In this document: positions 1 through 10,574 of the stretch, one piece after another
Layout of the letters: each line of letters opens with the position of its first letter
How positions within the stretch are numbered: the stretch's first letter is position 1
Assembly (NCBI GenBank): GCA_029204225.1
Contig: CM055095.1
Coordinates: forward strand, 9,576,243 to 9,640,242
Origin: Diphasiastrum complanatum
Taxonomy: Eukaryota; Streptophyta; Lycopodiopsida; Lycopodiales; Lycopodiaceae
Direction: 5' to 3'
Length of the DNA: 64,000 bases
Made by a program: the position numbers and the translations under genes
Notes under the pieces: generated by a model
Databases searched by the model: none
What the model was told of the DNA's origin: nothing
What the model saw: the letters and a program-made list of their open reading frames with translations, nothing else

Positions 1-1265
1 GTTGACACTCGGCCTCCTCTTGAATAGCATCTCAAAAGGTGTCATTCCATCCAAAATAGCACTCGGCCACCTATTGCACAAGAAATTGGCACACAACAAA
101 GCTTGATCCCAAAATGGTTTGTCAAGATTAGCACTTAACCTCATAACTTTAGCACTTTCACATAAAGTTCTATTCTTCCTTTCAGCCACTCCATTTTGTT
201 GTGGGGTCCTTGATGTTGTATACTCCCTCTTGATCCCATGCTCATCACAAAAGACCTTGAACTTGTTAGATATGTACTCACCACCATTGTCACCTCTCAA
301 ACACTTGATCTTTGTGGAAAATTGGTTCTCCCTTGCATTCTTGAACTTGACAAAGACATCATACACTTCATCCTTGCTCTTTAGTAGATAGATCCAACAA
401 AATCTACTAAAATCATCAATGAATGTTACATACATCTTAGCTCCACTATTGCTAATTGTAGTAAATCCATGAATATCCGAATGTACAAGTTGAAAAGGCT
501 TTGTAGATCTAGAAATAGATCTAGTATAAGGTAGTCTATGTGATTTAGACAAAGCACAAGACTCACAAACATGCTTGTCATAACTTAAGGAACTTGGAAG
601 ACCAATCACAACCTTCTTTCTTGCCATTACCTCCAATGACTTGAAGTTGAGGTGCCCCATCCTTTTGTGCCAAACCTCTTGAATAGAAATTTGCTCCCTT
701 GCAACACATCCAACTTGGTTAGCAATAACACAAGCATCAAGTTTGAACAACTTCTCTTGCCTTTTACCTTTTCCAATCAAGACATCCTTCCTTTTGAACA
801 AACAAACATCTTCATCAAACTCCACCTTGAGGCCCTTACTTAGCATTTGACTCACACTAAGCAAATTCTTGGTAATAGATGGAATAAACAAGACATCCTC
901 CAAATGAACATTCCTATTTGTAGAGAGAGAAATAGGAATTGTGCCAATCCCTTTGATTGCACACTCACCATCATTGGTCGTGTAGATCACCCTCTTGTCA
1001 TCTCCATATGCCAACAAAGAAGTGAAGTACTCTTTGTGAAAGGTCATGTGTGAACTTGCTCCACTATCAATCCACCAAGGATCTAGATCTCCATCATTAG
1101 CAAGCATATATGAAGAGATCACAAAAGCATCATCATTTGCATCTTGCACATCCAAACCATCCTCATCAAGAGTAAGATTACCTTGCTTGTCTCCTTGATC
1201 TCTCTTCTTCTTGTAGCACTCACTTGCAAAGTGTCCTTTGATGCCACAATAGAAGCACTCTTCTT
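1..1265 (-). CDS. copia pol: zinc knuckle, protease, GAG-pre-integrase, integrase (partial, runs off the edge)
   Basis: By my reading the minus frame is open from about 1265 to base 1. It begins with a CCHC knuckle (CFYCGIKGHFASEC, about 1261-1220), then the aspartic protease site WWIDSGASSHM (about 1074-1042), the GAG-pre-integrase HxxxH/CxxC zinc region (WHKRMGHLN near 665; CESC near 555), the core Asp in TFIDDFSRF (near 410), and PQQNGVAERKNRT (about 205-165) with the catalytic Glu. These are hallmarks of a copia polyprotein that processes itself and inserts the cDNA. The frame differs from that of gag (1119-1964): the two overlap and are joined by a one-base shift near an A-rich run at about 1270. 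In plants copia is usually one frame, so a recent indel is more likely than programmed shifting. RT and RNase H are outside the window. Confidence 0.88.
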
Positions 1266-1964
1266 TTTGCCACTTGAAGAAGCATGCACTTGATCTTGCC
1301 CTTTAGACCACTTGCTTTTGGTTTTGCCCTTGAATTTTCCCTTTGTGAACATAGCATCCTCTTGAAGTGTCGATGTAGATCCACCTCTTGCTTGAAGCCT
1401 ATATTCCTCATTGATCAAGATCTCTTGAAGATCCATCAAACTTGGCAAAGTCTTTTGAATAGCAATACTTTGAACAATGTTAGCATGAGCATCCAACAAG
1501 CCATTAAGAATCACTTGAATAAGCTCTCCTTTCTTAATGCTTTCATCTATGCAAGCTAACTCATCATTCAATGCTTTCATTCTCAAAACAAAAGTACTTG
1601 GACTTTTTTCATTCTTTTGCAAACAAGAAAAGATTTGTCTTCTTAGAGTCAACACTCTAGAAGTAGACTTGGATTCATAAAGCTTCTTCAATGAATTCCA
1701 AGCTTCCAAAGATGATGTGCACTTACCAACTTCCTTGAGAAGTTCATTGGTAACATTCATCTTTATCATGTGTAGAGCCTTCTTGGCCCTCTTGTCATAC
1801 CTCAATTGATCTTGTTGTGTTGCTGGTCTCTCCTCCAAACCTACAACAATATCCAAAACATCATTCATCTCAAAAAGTGACTCCATCCTCACTTTCCATA
1901 CTGAATAGTTACTTGAGGTAAGCCTATCATTGGCTTCCAACATGACTCCAATTGAGGTTGCCAT
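1119..1964 (-). CDS. copia gag (UBN2-type capsid protein)
   Basis: This 281-codon minus frame begins MATSIGVMLEANDRLTSSNY and continues with YSVWKVRMESLFE, the start of the gag-polypeptide family of plant copia elements, followed by the UBN2-type helical capsid region (EAWNSLKKLYES, LTLRRQIFSCLQ, MKALNDELA) to about residue 190, then a Lys-rich linker. It packages element RNA in virus-like particles in the cytoplasm. The last ~50 codons are a shifted reading: the zinc knuckle expected next is found in another frame at 1261-1220, so the true protein changes frame near 1270. The start is the first ATG after the leader that follows the primer site at 2553-2564. Confidence 0.9.
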   Translation of the reverse strand: MATSIGVMLEANDRLTSSNYSVWKVRMESLFEMNDVLDIVVGLEERPATQQDQLRYDKRAKKALHMIKMNVTNELLKEVGKCTSSLEAWNSLKKLYESKSTSRVLTLRRQIFSCLQKNEKSPSTFVLRMKALNDELACIDESIKKGELIQVILNGLLDAHANIVQSIAIQKTLPSLMDLQEILINEEYRLQARGGSTSTLQEDAMFTKGKFKGKTKSKWSKGQDQVHASSSGKKKSASIVASKDTLQVSATRRREIKETSKVILLLMRMVWMCKMQMMMLL

Positions 1965-2552
1965 GTAGCAATGACCTGATCTTCTCTTTCAACCTGTTTC
2001 AATGCACAAAGCACTCCTTTGAACAACAACAAATGCTTTCAAAAGAAATTACCAAGATTTGAAACTATCTCACAAATTCTCGTCTAGCACTTATCCAAGC
2101 AAATCAACACATAGAATCATGGAATCTTGATCAACCTATGATCTATCCTCAATCTAATGACTTTTGCCACTTCCTAAGATTGAAACACACTCAAATGAAG
2201 TCCAGCAACCTCACTATCTAGAGATCCAATCAAAATTAGGGTTTTGACAAAATCACAAAAAATTGACTATTCCAAATCTACATGCAAATGCTGAAAATTT
2301 GATATGCAATCTATAAGCCACCACTTAGGCTGAACCAATGATCCAAAAATCGGCCAAATCCAGCATGTGAATTCAAAAAACGGAATTGAACAAGTATATT
2401 GACCTATTTAGTGTTTTGATCTACAAAAGATCCAATCTACAAAAGCAAAAAATCCGATTTTGGTGTAGAATCCTCTCTAGCATGCTATAGACTTGATATC
2501 TTCACCAAATCATTGATAGATCTGATTTCCTCCTTCATAACCTAAAACGCAA
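1965..2552 (-). other. untranslated leader of the minus-strand copia element
   Basis: This is the stretch between primer site and gag start. It holds no long frame in either direction. Its position is that of the packaging/leader region of an LTR element; no specific signal could be recognised. Confidence 0.6.
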
Positions 2553-2564
2553 GCTCTGATACCA
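2553..2564 (-). promoter_or_regulatory. primer-binding site, initiator tRNA-Met type
   Basis: On the minus strand the sequence reads TGGTATCAGAGC, the complement of the 3' end of plant initiator tRNA-Met and the commonest copia primer site. It directly abuts the LTR end (...TTTCACA) with no spacer, which fixes that LTR boundary. Confidence 0.92.
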
Positions 2565-3503
2565 TGTGAAAGATTTCAGATCCTTAAGATCCAATCTACT
2601 TGAATGATCTTTGGTTAGAAAGAGAAATACACTACCAATTTCACCAATGTAGAAAAATCAGCATCTACACATAATTTGAGATGCAAACACTAATAGAACT
2701 TGATCAAACTTGAATGAAATGATTATGTACTGTTGCTGTCCGTACGAAACCAGCAAGCTACTGTATTTCACACGTGTGGATCCAAAAATAATAAATGTAG
2801 ATCATTCTACACATAGAATTGCAAACAATCACCAAGATAGTGCACCAATGGATAGTAGAACCCAAGAGAACCATGTATAAGCATGAAATGAGATAGAGAA
2901 GAGAGAAGATGACTCTCCACGAGTTACATCCTTTTATAGCAAGTCCAAACCCTATTTGGCCACTTGAATCACAACCACACACAAAGGAGGGAAGGGCAAG
3001 ATTATAAATGCATTCACTCAAGAAACAAGCATGATCAAGGAGCTCAATGGATGCACAAAAACTCGTGGAGGCTCTTCTCATTTCAGCATGGATTAGGTAC
3101 ATTTCACAAAAAGCTCCTCTTCACAAAGAGGGAGTCTCTTAAATAAGCAAAAGAGCTCCTTAGGTGACATCCTAGTGGCATTTCCACATTACACAAATTA
3201 CAAGTGAAATAATACTCTCCACTAGAGGTCACCATCAAAAGGTGGCTCACTCTACTTTCTTTAAGAGGGGTCTACTTGCATTTATTACTTTGCCTAGAAA
3301 TACTAGTTCCTACATGGTCATTCTATCTTTCGGGATTCACCATGAGGCTTATACGGTTCTTGCTTGTCATTACTAACTAGTATTCCTCGGCTCTCATACT
3401 CGGCTCTCGGTCCTCGTTCGTCTCGTCTTCTTAGAGACCTCCTCGGGGTGCTCTTGGGTAGCTCTGGCCGAGCATCTTGGGGATTCGTCAGAATCAGCCA
3501 ACA
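2565..3503 (-). repeat. 5' LTR of the minus-strand copia element
   Basis: Read on the minus strand it begins TGTTGGCTGATTC at 3503 and ends TTTCACA at 2565, so it has TG...CA ends and is about 939 bp. A TATA-like CTATAAAAGG lies near 2932-2941 on the minus strand, suitable for the LTR promoter. The boundary at 3503 is inferred from the TG start, because the partner LTR is outside the window. Confidence 0.78.
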
Positions 3504-3859
3504 CTAATTGTTGCTACATCATCCATGTTATAACTATCCTAGAAATCTCTCCCAATATTTAGGAACTAAGCTATCTTTATCATTCCCTATATTGACAACA
3601 TACGTACTCAAAATTTACATGTCCCCTATTTTTTCCATTCTTTGCTCCTAATTTCAAACGTCTCTCTTTCGTCATCATTGTCCTTGTTATCTACAACTCT
3701 ATTACAATCTTCTAGGTTTCAATTTTTGTTATCTTTGTGCTTTATGCACAAGCTTCATCATTTGCTCGTCTTTCAATGCTCATTCTAACATTTTCACAAT
3801 GACTTCAATCAAGAAAATTTTGCTCAAAAATGTTCCTTTACTCATGAGCTTACATCATT
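3504..3859. other. no gene seen
   Basis: AT-rich sequence between the minus-strand copia LTR and the SINE array. No coding frame or recognisable repeat was found. Confidence 0.5.
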
Positions 3860-4169
3860 TTACAAATCAACCCAACGGGGTTGGCTCAACTGGTTAGCTT
3901 GGCATCCAAAGTTTCTTTGGTCCCAGGTTCGAGCCTCCCCTTGGAAACCAAGAAGCATTTTACAAATCAAGTTAAGGGTGTTGGCTCAATTGGTTATCTT
4001 GACATCCAAAGTTTCTTTGGTCTCAAGTTCGAGCCTCTCCTTGGAAACCAAGAAGCATTTTACAAATCAAACCAATGGGGTTGGCTCAGTTGGTTAGCTT
4101 GACATCCAAAGTTTCTTTGGTCTCAAGTTCGAGCCTCCTCTTGGAAACCAAGAAGCATTTTACAAATCA
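3860..4169 (+). repeat. three tandem 100-bp tRNA-derived (SINE-head-like) units
   Basis: Units lie at 3860-3959, 3960-4059 and 4060-4159, followed by ten bases of a fourth. Each unit carries a pol III A box (TGGCTCAACTGG in unit 1, TGGCTCAGTTGG in unit 3, a full match to TRGCNNAGYNGG) and, 44 bases later, a B box (GGTTCGAGCCT in unit 1, AGTTCGAGCCT in units 2 and 3). Box type and spacing are those of a tRNA gene or tRNA-derived SINE. Each unit ends with ...AACCAAGAAGCATT. No intact tRNA cloverleaf with CCA-side stem was found, so this is a tRNA-like repeat rather than a working tRNA gene. The copia element at 4184 is inserted just after it. Confidence 0.75.
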
Positions 4170-4183
4170 GATGAGGAATTTCT

Positions 4184-5219
4184 TGAAGAAACAAAATGTT
4201 TCTAACTACAAAGCCTTGCTAGCTTTCAGCCCTCCGCCTGACACGAAACACGAAGATGAACGATTTGCGAACACGAAAGTCAAAGGAGATGAACATGAAC
4301 GGTTCTCGAACACAAAAGATTCACGAACGAGAATTTTTTGCGGTCTGGCATGAGAATCTTTTGCGGTCCAGTACGAGAAAAGACAGACGACTGAAACGAA
4401 ACCAACGATGGAAACTAGACCAACGAAGGAAAGGAAACCAACGGCGAAAACGAAACCAACGTCGTGAAACTTTCTCCTGCCCTTGACGCTGCAAAGAGTA
4501 CCAACGAGATCATGCAAGTACCCAGAAGTACAGATGTCTGATCTGATGGCATGACGTCAGCAGATACACTTTAGGTCGTGGCTAATCTGCCACTCTTGTA
4601 ATTTCCTGATTAGTTGTAAATGCTTAATCACTCTAACCTAAAGGTTACATAGAGCGACTATATACTTGTTGGATGATACTTGACACGAGATGACAGAACA
4701 CACATACAATGTAATGAAGTAGTCTGATGCTAGTAAGCAATCAAGACGAAATTACAGAATAAATGTCCGCCTGCGTGCGAAGACAATTTTGTCTAGGATC
4801 TGTAGATCCAATTGTCCGCTAGTAAAGCGAGATAATCACTCGTGAGAGAACCGTGTTTCTCCCAAGCCAACGCACTGCGTGGATTTGCATGCAGTGCTTG
4901 AAGAATCAGAGAAAGATCAATATACATGATTTTTTTATCGTGTCTGATCTCGATTGCAAATGTGTCTACTGTTATTCGTGTGTCTAAGTTCTCTTGTTCA
5001 TTTTAATTCCGCACCTTGGTTGAAACTATGTTGAATGATCAACAGTGCCTGACTACACTCTGAAAAAATGTATGAGTGATTCAGCAGGCAGTGTCCAGCG
5101 ATTGCATCTGAACTCCATCCGAATCGCATTGAGTCGTTGTTGATCCACCTTCGCAAAAGTTTCGCGAATTCCTTTTTCTCTCCTCTCATCAGTGGTATCA
5201 GAGCATATCACACTCATCA
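4184..5219 (+). repeat. 5' LTR of the 4184-10569 copia element
   Basis: It starts TGAAGAAACAAAATG and ends CTCATCA, and matches the 3' LTR over its whole length. A TATA-like CTATATAC lies near 4656. Around 4385-4465 there are repeated AAACCAACG-type words. The final ~28 bp repeat the sequence just before them (ATCAGTGGTATCAGAGC then ATCAGTGGTATCAAAGC), so the LTR end contains a decoy primer-site copy. Confidence 0.93.
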
Positions 5220-5233
5220 GTGGTATCAAAGCC
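5193..5233 (+). promoter_or_regulatory. duplicated initiator-tRNA-Met primer-binding site
   Basis: TGGTATCAGAGC at 5193-5204 lies inside the LTR end, and TGGTATCAAAGCC at 5221-5233 lies one base after it. The first also occurs, mutated (TGGTCTCAGAGC), in the 3' LTR at 10543-10554, and the target duplication follows that LTR's last base 10569. So the functional site at integration is the second one and the first is part of the LTR. Confidence 0.82.
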
Positions 5234-5337
5234 AGCCTGTCTTATCAAAATCTGACATAGCCAAGACTCGCTATCAGATCCAGGAGGCCAAGCATTCAGA
5301 CAAACAACCATCAACAAGAGAACAGACTTTAGAAGCA

Positions 5338-6200
5338 ATGGCTTCAATCAACAGCATGCTGAGCAAGATTTGTACAATTCTTGATTCTTCAGGATCTAAC
5401 TTTCTAGCCTGGACAGTTAAGACATCACTTATACTCAAGGGCGAAGGATTATTCCCCTGGGTGGATGGCACAGAAGAGATGTCTACAACATCATGAAGGA
5501 GCTACGCGAATGGAGGGAGAAAAATGACAAGGCAGTAGTCTTGCTATCATCTTCCATCGAAGATAGTCTCACACTTGAACTGACTACACTCTCCAAAGCT
5601 AAGGAGATGTGGGATGCATTACTCACAAGATTTCAGACGAAATCAAGAAGTCAAAAAATGATACTGCTGACGAATCTACAGTGGGATGGGAAAGACCTCA
5701 CCTCTTTCGTGAGAAAGATGAAGAATCTATTTCTATCGCTACATAACTCTAGAGCAGAGAATGCAATGTCAGCTGAGAAGCAACTCACTTACCTATTGAG
5801 AGCCTTACCCAGATCATTCCAGACAACAAGGACCCTGCTCGCAAAAGATCCTACCATGAACCTCGAAAAGGCGATTGTCGAGATTTGAGAGGAAGTCGAG
5901 GCCAGAGAATACCTTGATCACAAGGATGGTTTTGACCAGGCCCTCTACGGCAACAAAGAAATATCCAAGAAGCAATTTAAGCCTAAGAGGGAGTCGAATC
6001 AGAGGCAGGATCGTGATCAGCAAGCAAAGGGAACAAGCAAAGGCAACTGGAAGACCAAAGAGAGGTCAAAACAACAAAGTGCAGACAAGAGGACTTGTGT
6101 GAGATGCAGAAGAGATGGGCATACAGTAGATACATGTTGGCTCAATCCCAAGATTGGGTGTATCCATTGCCACAAGAAGGGTCATGCAGCTGTGGATTGT
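5338..6200 (+). pseudogene. copia gag with two zinc knuckles (broken)
   Basis: Gag begins at ATG 5338 (MASINSMLSKICTILDSSG) with the FLAWTVKTSLILKGEGLFPW capsid start, and shifts frame near 5490 into MKELREWREKNDKAVVLLSS. The UBN2-type capsid (EMWDALLTRFQTKSRSQKM, about 5610-5660) continues to a stop TGA at 5886-5888 that replaces an expected Arg codon. The same frame family carries on to two CCHC knuckles, CVRCRRDGHTVDTC (about 6097-6138) and CIHCHKKGHAAVDC (about 6160-6201). The capsid binds and packages element RNA. Damage: one frameshift, one premature stop, and a further frame change near 6090. Confidence 0.86.
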
Positions 6201-7990
6201 CACCAGAACCCGAGAAACAAATTAGCACAGAACAAACAGGAGAACAGTAATAGTTTATCCTATGTCGAGGAGCCCAAGAGCTCAAAAATGGACGAAGAAA
6301 GAACGAACAGAAATTGGTTGACCACCTACATCTGTGAAGACGTGTGTGTAGCATCAACAACTGACACACATGAGGTGAACCTAGATTCAGGAGCCACCTC
6401 ACACTTCGTGACATCAAGATGAATAATGTCTGATTTCAGAAGTGTAGATCCTTCAAGATTCATAGTTCTTGGAGATGGATCTAAGCATAAAGTGAACGGT
6501 ATTTGTTCACTGTGGCTCAACACCAACGGCAGAGACAGACGACTCGAAGACGTTCTGTTCCTGCCTACTCTGCAACAAGACTTGCTCTCTATAGCAAGAA
6601 TAGCAGATGCAAGGATGCGTGTGATATTTTCTGACGAAGCATGCAACGTGATTGACGCCAGTACCAGTACATTGATCGCTCAAGGCAGAAGAAAAGAAAA
6701 TCTATATGATCTGAAGGTACGCCTACCTGCAGATCAGATGCATCAGACTCATGATGACTCGCTAGACACTCTGTGGCACAGAAGGCTCTGCCACATGAAC
6801 TCAATGGCACTTTATCAAACAAGCCATCATGGAGCGATGACAGGGGTCAGCATCTCGAATGCAACCAGTTCGACCACCTGTGATGCATGTTTGAAAGGCA
6901 AGATGTCACGAACTCCATTCATCAAAAACTCCTACAGAACGACTAAGATTCTGGAGCTAGTGCATTCTGATATCTGCGGACCATTCAATGTGATCTCAAT
7001 GGGAATATTATATAACCTTCATTGATGACTATAGTAAATTCGCCAGAGTGTATTTTATTTAGAATAAATTTGAAGCACTCGATAAATTCACAAAATATGT
7101 GAATTGGGCTGAAAGATGTACAGGCAACAAGGTTAAGCAGATCAGGACAGATCGAGGTGGCGAATACATCTCGAATCGCTCCACTGACTTCTGCAATGAT
7201 CGTGGCATCATTCATAGAAGAACTGCAGCCTACACACCGCAGCACAATGGTGTTGCTGAACGAAAGAATAGGACCCTGATGGAAGCAACCAGACGTATGA
7301 TGGCCTACTCGAAAGCTCCAAGGGTACTGTGGGCTGAAGCAGTAGCTACAGCCGCATACATCCAGAACAGAACATACAAGTCTGGTGTTCCTCACACGAC
7401 ACCACATGAGCTATGGTGGGGTAGAAAGCCCAACCCGTCTCACGAATCTCTGGTTGTGCAGCTTATGCACATATTCTTGATAAGCTTCGTAAGAAGCTTG
7501 ATGAGAAAGCCGAGCAGGGATTTCTAGTAGGTTATGACAACAATTCGTCGTACTACAGAATCTACATGCCAGACACGAACACTGTGAAAACAGTGAGAGA
7601 TGTCAGATTCGATGAGAACAGGACAATGGCCAACGACGATCCTGTCAGCTACAAAGTTCTGGAGAGACAATACTATGACCTGCTGCCAATGACGGAGGGA
7701 GCAGAGGACGAACACGAAAACGAAGATTTTTGAGTCGCCTCTCATTCGAGCGACGAATCATAAGAAGAAAGATTCGAGAGGTAGCCCACTGCTACAGTTC
7801 CTGTAAACCAAGATGGTTCCGGACCGAGCAAAGCAGACAAGGGCAAAGGCATTGTTGTCCCAAGATGATCTCCTAGAAGGTCGACAAGACCGCGAAGAGC
7901 GCCAGCAAGATATATGCCAGGCAGCTCAGCTTCCCATTCAGTGGCGTACCACAGACTTTCGAGGAAGCGATTGACAGTCCAGAAAAGGAC
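6201..7990 (+). pseudogene. copia protease and integrase (broken)
   Basis: The protease site LDSGATSHF is at about 6382-6408, followed by a TGA at 6420-6422 in place of an Arg codon. GAG-pre-integrase carries the zinc-binding TLWHRRLCHMNSM (about 6768-6806) and CDACLKG (about 6882-6902). The integrase core has ITFIDDYSKF near 7013 in a shifted frame, DRGGEY near 7150, and YTPQHNGVAERKNRT (about 7230-7275) with the catalytic Glu. The C-terminal region (GRKPN..., GYDNNSSYYRIY near 7530) is in another frame again. There are frameshifts near 7005, 7440 and 7900, and a TGA at 7731-7733. It would cleave the polyprotein and insert cDNA; this copy cannot. Confidence 0.85.
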
Positions 7991-9080
7991 AGATGGATCC
8001 AAGCCATAAACGAAGAAATGGAGTCCATGAGGAAGAACCAGGTATGGACGTTAGAGCCATTACCACATAAGCGCAAGACTGTCAAATACAAATGGGTTTT
8101 CAAGCTCAAATACGGACCAGATGGAAATGTGACGAAATACAAGGCAAGATTAGTAGCGAAAAGTTTCTCTCAGAGATATGGTATTGACTACTCTAGAACC
8201 TTCTCTCCTATCGTCAAACATTCGTCCCTACGTCTGTTATTTGCATATGCAGCAACTTATGACCTCAGGATCCACATTGTGGACGAGAAGACAGCCTTCT
8301 TGCATGGCTAACTAGACGAAGAGGTCTATATGGATCAACCCCCAGGATATGTCTCAAATTCACTATGCATGCATAGAAGCATCTACGGTCTGAAACAATC
8401 AGCCCAACACATGGTACAAGAAAAAAGATCAAGCCCTGAAATCATTGGGATTCAAGCCTCTGTTGGCTGATTCCAATGTATATGTCAGAGTTACAGATGG
8501 GTAGATCATCATCGTAACTGTATACGTGGACGACACTTTGATACTTTGCAAGAGTGAACAACTAATTGCTGAAATGAAGACAAACATCTCAAAACATTTA
8601 AAAATCGTGGATCTGGTAGAAGCCAGGTGTTACCTAGGCTTATAGATCGAGAGGGACTACGAGGGAGTTAAGTTATACCTTCACCAGTCCATATACACCT
8701 AGAAAATCCTAGAGGATTTTGGGATGCTGAACTGCAAAGGAGCGAATACTCCAATGCTCGCAGGGACGGTGCTGACAAATGATGATTGTCCGAAGACTGA
8801 CGAAGAGAGAGAACAAATGCAGCTCACACCTTACAGAAAGCTGATAGGATCACTGATGTACCTTGCCGACAACACACGTCCTGATATTGCTTATGCAGTA
8901 TTCAAGATGAGCCAATTCTACACGAATCCAGGCTCGACACATTGGAAGATTGCGAAACGAATTTCGCAATATCTTCAATTAATGAGGGATTATGGCTTGT
9001 GCTATTGTTGTGATGCAGATTTCAGGATGCTTTCCTACAGCGATGCTAGCTGGACATCTCTCAAGGACGACTGTAAAAGC
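7958..9080 (+). pseudogene. copia reverse transcriptase (RVT_2, broken)
   Basis: The RVT_2 family is clear: NQVWTLEPLP, KYKWVFKLKYGPDG (about 8087-8128), KARLVAKSFSQRYGIDY, and the catalytic YVDDTLI near 8523-8543. The first-Asp motif region reads IHIVDEKTAFLHG (about 8272-8310), followed by a TAA at 8309-8311 where Gln is expected. Further stops at 8502-8504, 8643-8645 and 8700-8702 all replace Gln codons (TAG for CAG). A local frameshift lies near 8400-8470. The intact stretch 8724-9140 (MLNCKGANTPMLAGT...) links RT to RNase H. Confidence 0.87.
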
Positions 9081-9510
9081 GTCTCAGGAGGATGCACCAT
9101 CGCATCAAGAGCAGTAGTTCTTTGGGTCAGCAAGAAGTAGACCATCGTGGCCCAGTCATCTTGCGAAGCAGAATATGTTGCAGCAGCAAAGATGGCCAAC
9201 GAGATAATCTGGCTAAGACAGTTCCTGGACGAATTGGGCGAAACAAGGAACGAGCCTCTGGTCTTGCAGATGGACAACACCTCTGCAATACATCTGACGA
9301 AGGATCCCGTGTTCCATTCCAGAACGAAACACATTGTGATCAAGTATCACTTGATCAGGGATCTAATTGAAAAGAAGATGTTGCAGACCACCTTCATCGG
9401 AACGAAAGATATGGTTGCTGACATCTTCACCAAAGCCCTGGACGAAGGACTCTTGGAGAGACAAAAGAGCAGTCTCGGGGTCGTAAAGCTATCATGTTTT
9501 GAGAGGGAGC
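9081..9510 (+). pseudogene. copia RNase H and C-terminus
   Basis: RNase H residues are visible: YSDASWTS (about 9037-9060), SSCEAEYVAA (about 9154-9183), LQMDNTSAIHL (about 9265-9297), and FHSRTKHIVIKYH with the final DIFTKAL near 9420. A TAG at 9138-9140 replaces the Gln before TIVAQSS. It would remove RNA from RNA-DNA hybrids in reverse transcription. The frame runs through the purine-rich tract into the 3' LTR. Confidence 0.86.
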
Positions 9511-10569
9511 TGAAGAAACAAAATGTTTCTAACTACAAAGTCTTGCTAGCTTTCAGCCCTCCGCTTGACACGAAACATGAAGACGAACGGTTCGCGAACA
9601 CGAAAGTCAAAGGAGACGAACACGAACGGTTTGCGAACACGAAAGATTCACGAACGAGAATCTTTTGCGGTCTGGCATGAGAATCTTTTGCGATCCAGTA
9701 CGAGAAAAGGCAGACGACCGAAATGAAACCAACGATGGAAACAAAACCAACGAAGAAAACGAAACCAACGGCAAAAACGAAACCAACGTCGTGAAACCTT
9801 CACTTGCCCTTGACGCTCCAAAGAGTACCAACGAGATCATGCGAGTACCCAGAAGTACAGATGTTTGATTTGATGGCATGACGTCAGCAGATACACTTTA
9901 GGTCGTGGCTAATCTGCCACTCTTGTAATTTCCTGATTAGTTGTAGATGCTTAATCACTGTAATCTAAAGGTTACATAGAGCGACTATATACTTGTTGGA
10001 TGATACTTGACACGAGATGACTGAGCACACATACAGTGTAATGAAGTAGTCTGATGCTAGTAAGCAATCAAGACGAAATTACAGAATACATGTCCACCTG
10101 CGTGCGAAGACAATTCTGTCTAGGATCTGTAGATCCAACTGTCCGCTAGTAAAGCGAGACGATCACTTGTGAGAGAACCGTGTTTCTCCCATGCTAGCGC
10201 ACTGCGTGGATTTGCATGCAGTGCTTGAAGAATCAAAGAAAGATCAATATACATGATTTTCTTGTCGTGTCTGATCTCGAATGCAAATGTGTCTGTTGTT
10301 ATTCGTGTGTCTGAGTTCTCTTGTTCATTTTAATTTCGCACCTTGGTTGAAACTATGTTGAATGCTGCATTAATTTTATAAACGTAGATCAGTAGTGCCT
10401 GACTACCCTCTGGAGGACTGTAGGAGTGATTCAGCAGGCAGTGTCCAACAATCCCATCTGAACTCCATCCGAATCGCATTGAGTCGTGGTTGATTCGCCT
10501 TCGCGAACATTTCGCGAATTCCTTTTTCTCTCCTCTCATCAATGGTCTCAGAGCATATCACACTCATTA
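9511..10569 (+). repeat. 3' LTR of the 4184-10569 copia element
   Basis: It starts TGAAGAAACAAAATG directly after the purine-rich tract and ends CTCATTA, a C-to-T change of the CTCATCA end of the 5' LTR. Over the first ~230 bases I count about 15 differences from the 5' LTR, all transitions. It has an extra ~20-25 bp near 10365-10393 not present in the 5' LTR. The TTTCT duplication follows at 10570. Confidence 0.94.
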
Positions 10570-10574
10570 TTTCT

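Larger units (their letters stand above)
1..3503 (-). mobile_element. Ty1/copia LTR retrotransposon, 5' part (3' part beyond the left edge)
   Basis: Read on the minus strand, the order is LTR (3503-2565), primer-binding site, leader, gag and pol, the usual copia layout. The gag and the protease-integrase frame are both long and nearly free of damage, so this is a fairly young copy. Reverse transcriptase and RNase H must lie left of base 1. The right border is inferred from the LTR start TGTTGGC at 3503; the target duplication cannot be checked because the other end is missing. Domain order protease-integrase (before RT) makes it copia, not gypsy. Confidence 0.93.
4184..10569 (+). mobile_element. 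complete Ty1/copia element with both LTRs and target duplication
   Basis: Two LTRs (4184-5219 and 9511-10569) flank gag and pol in copia order. The five bases TTTCT occur both at 4179-4183 and at 10570-10574, a perfect target-site duplication, so both ends are original. The primer site is at 5221 and a purine-rich tract (GAGAGGGAGC) at 9501-9510. The coding region is recognisable from capsid to RNase H but is broken by several stops and frameshifts, so the copy cannot make its own proteins. Most stops fit C-to-T changes (see findings). The LTRs differ mainly by transitions and one short indel near 10365-10393, indicating an old insertion. Confidence 0.96.

Noticed and set aside
3860-4169. Functional tRNA genes
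   Set aside because: A and B boxes are present, but no full acceptor stem or plausible anticodon loop could be drawn.
3881-4353. Plus frames through the SINE units
   Set aside because: Three-fold repeated tRNA-like DNA gives a repeated peptide; no protein family fits.
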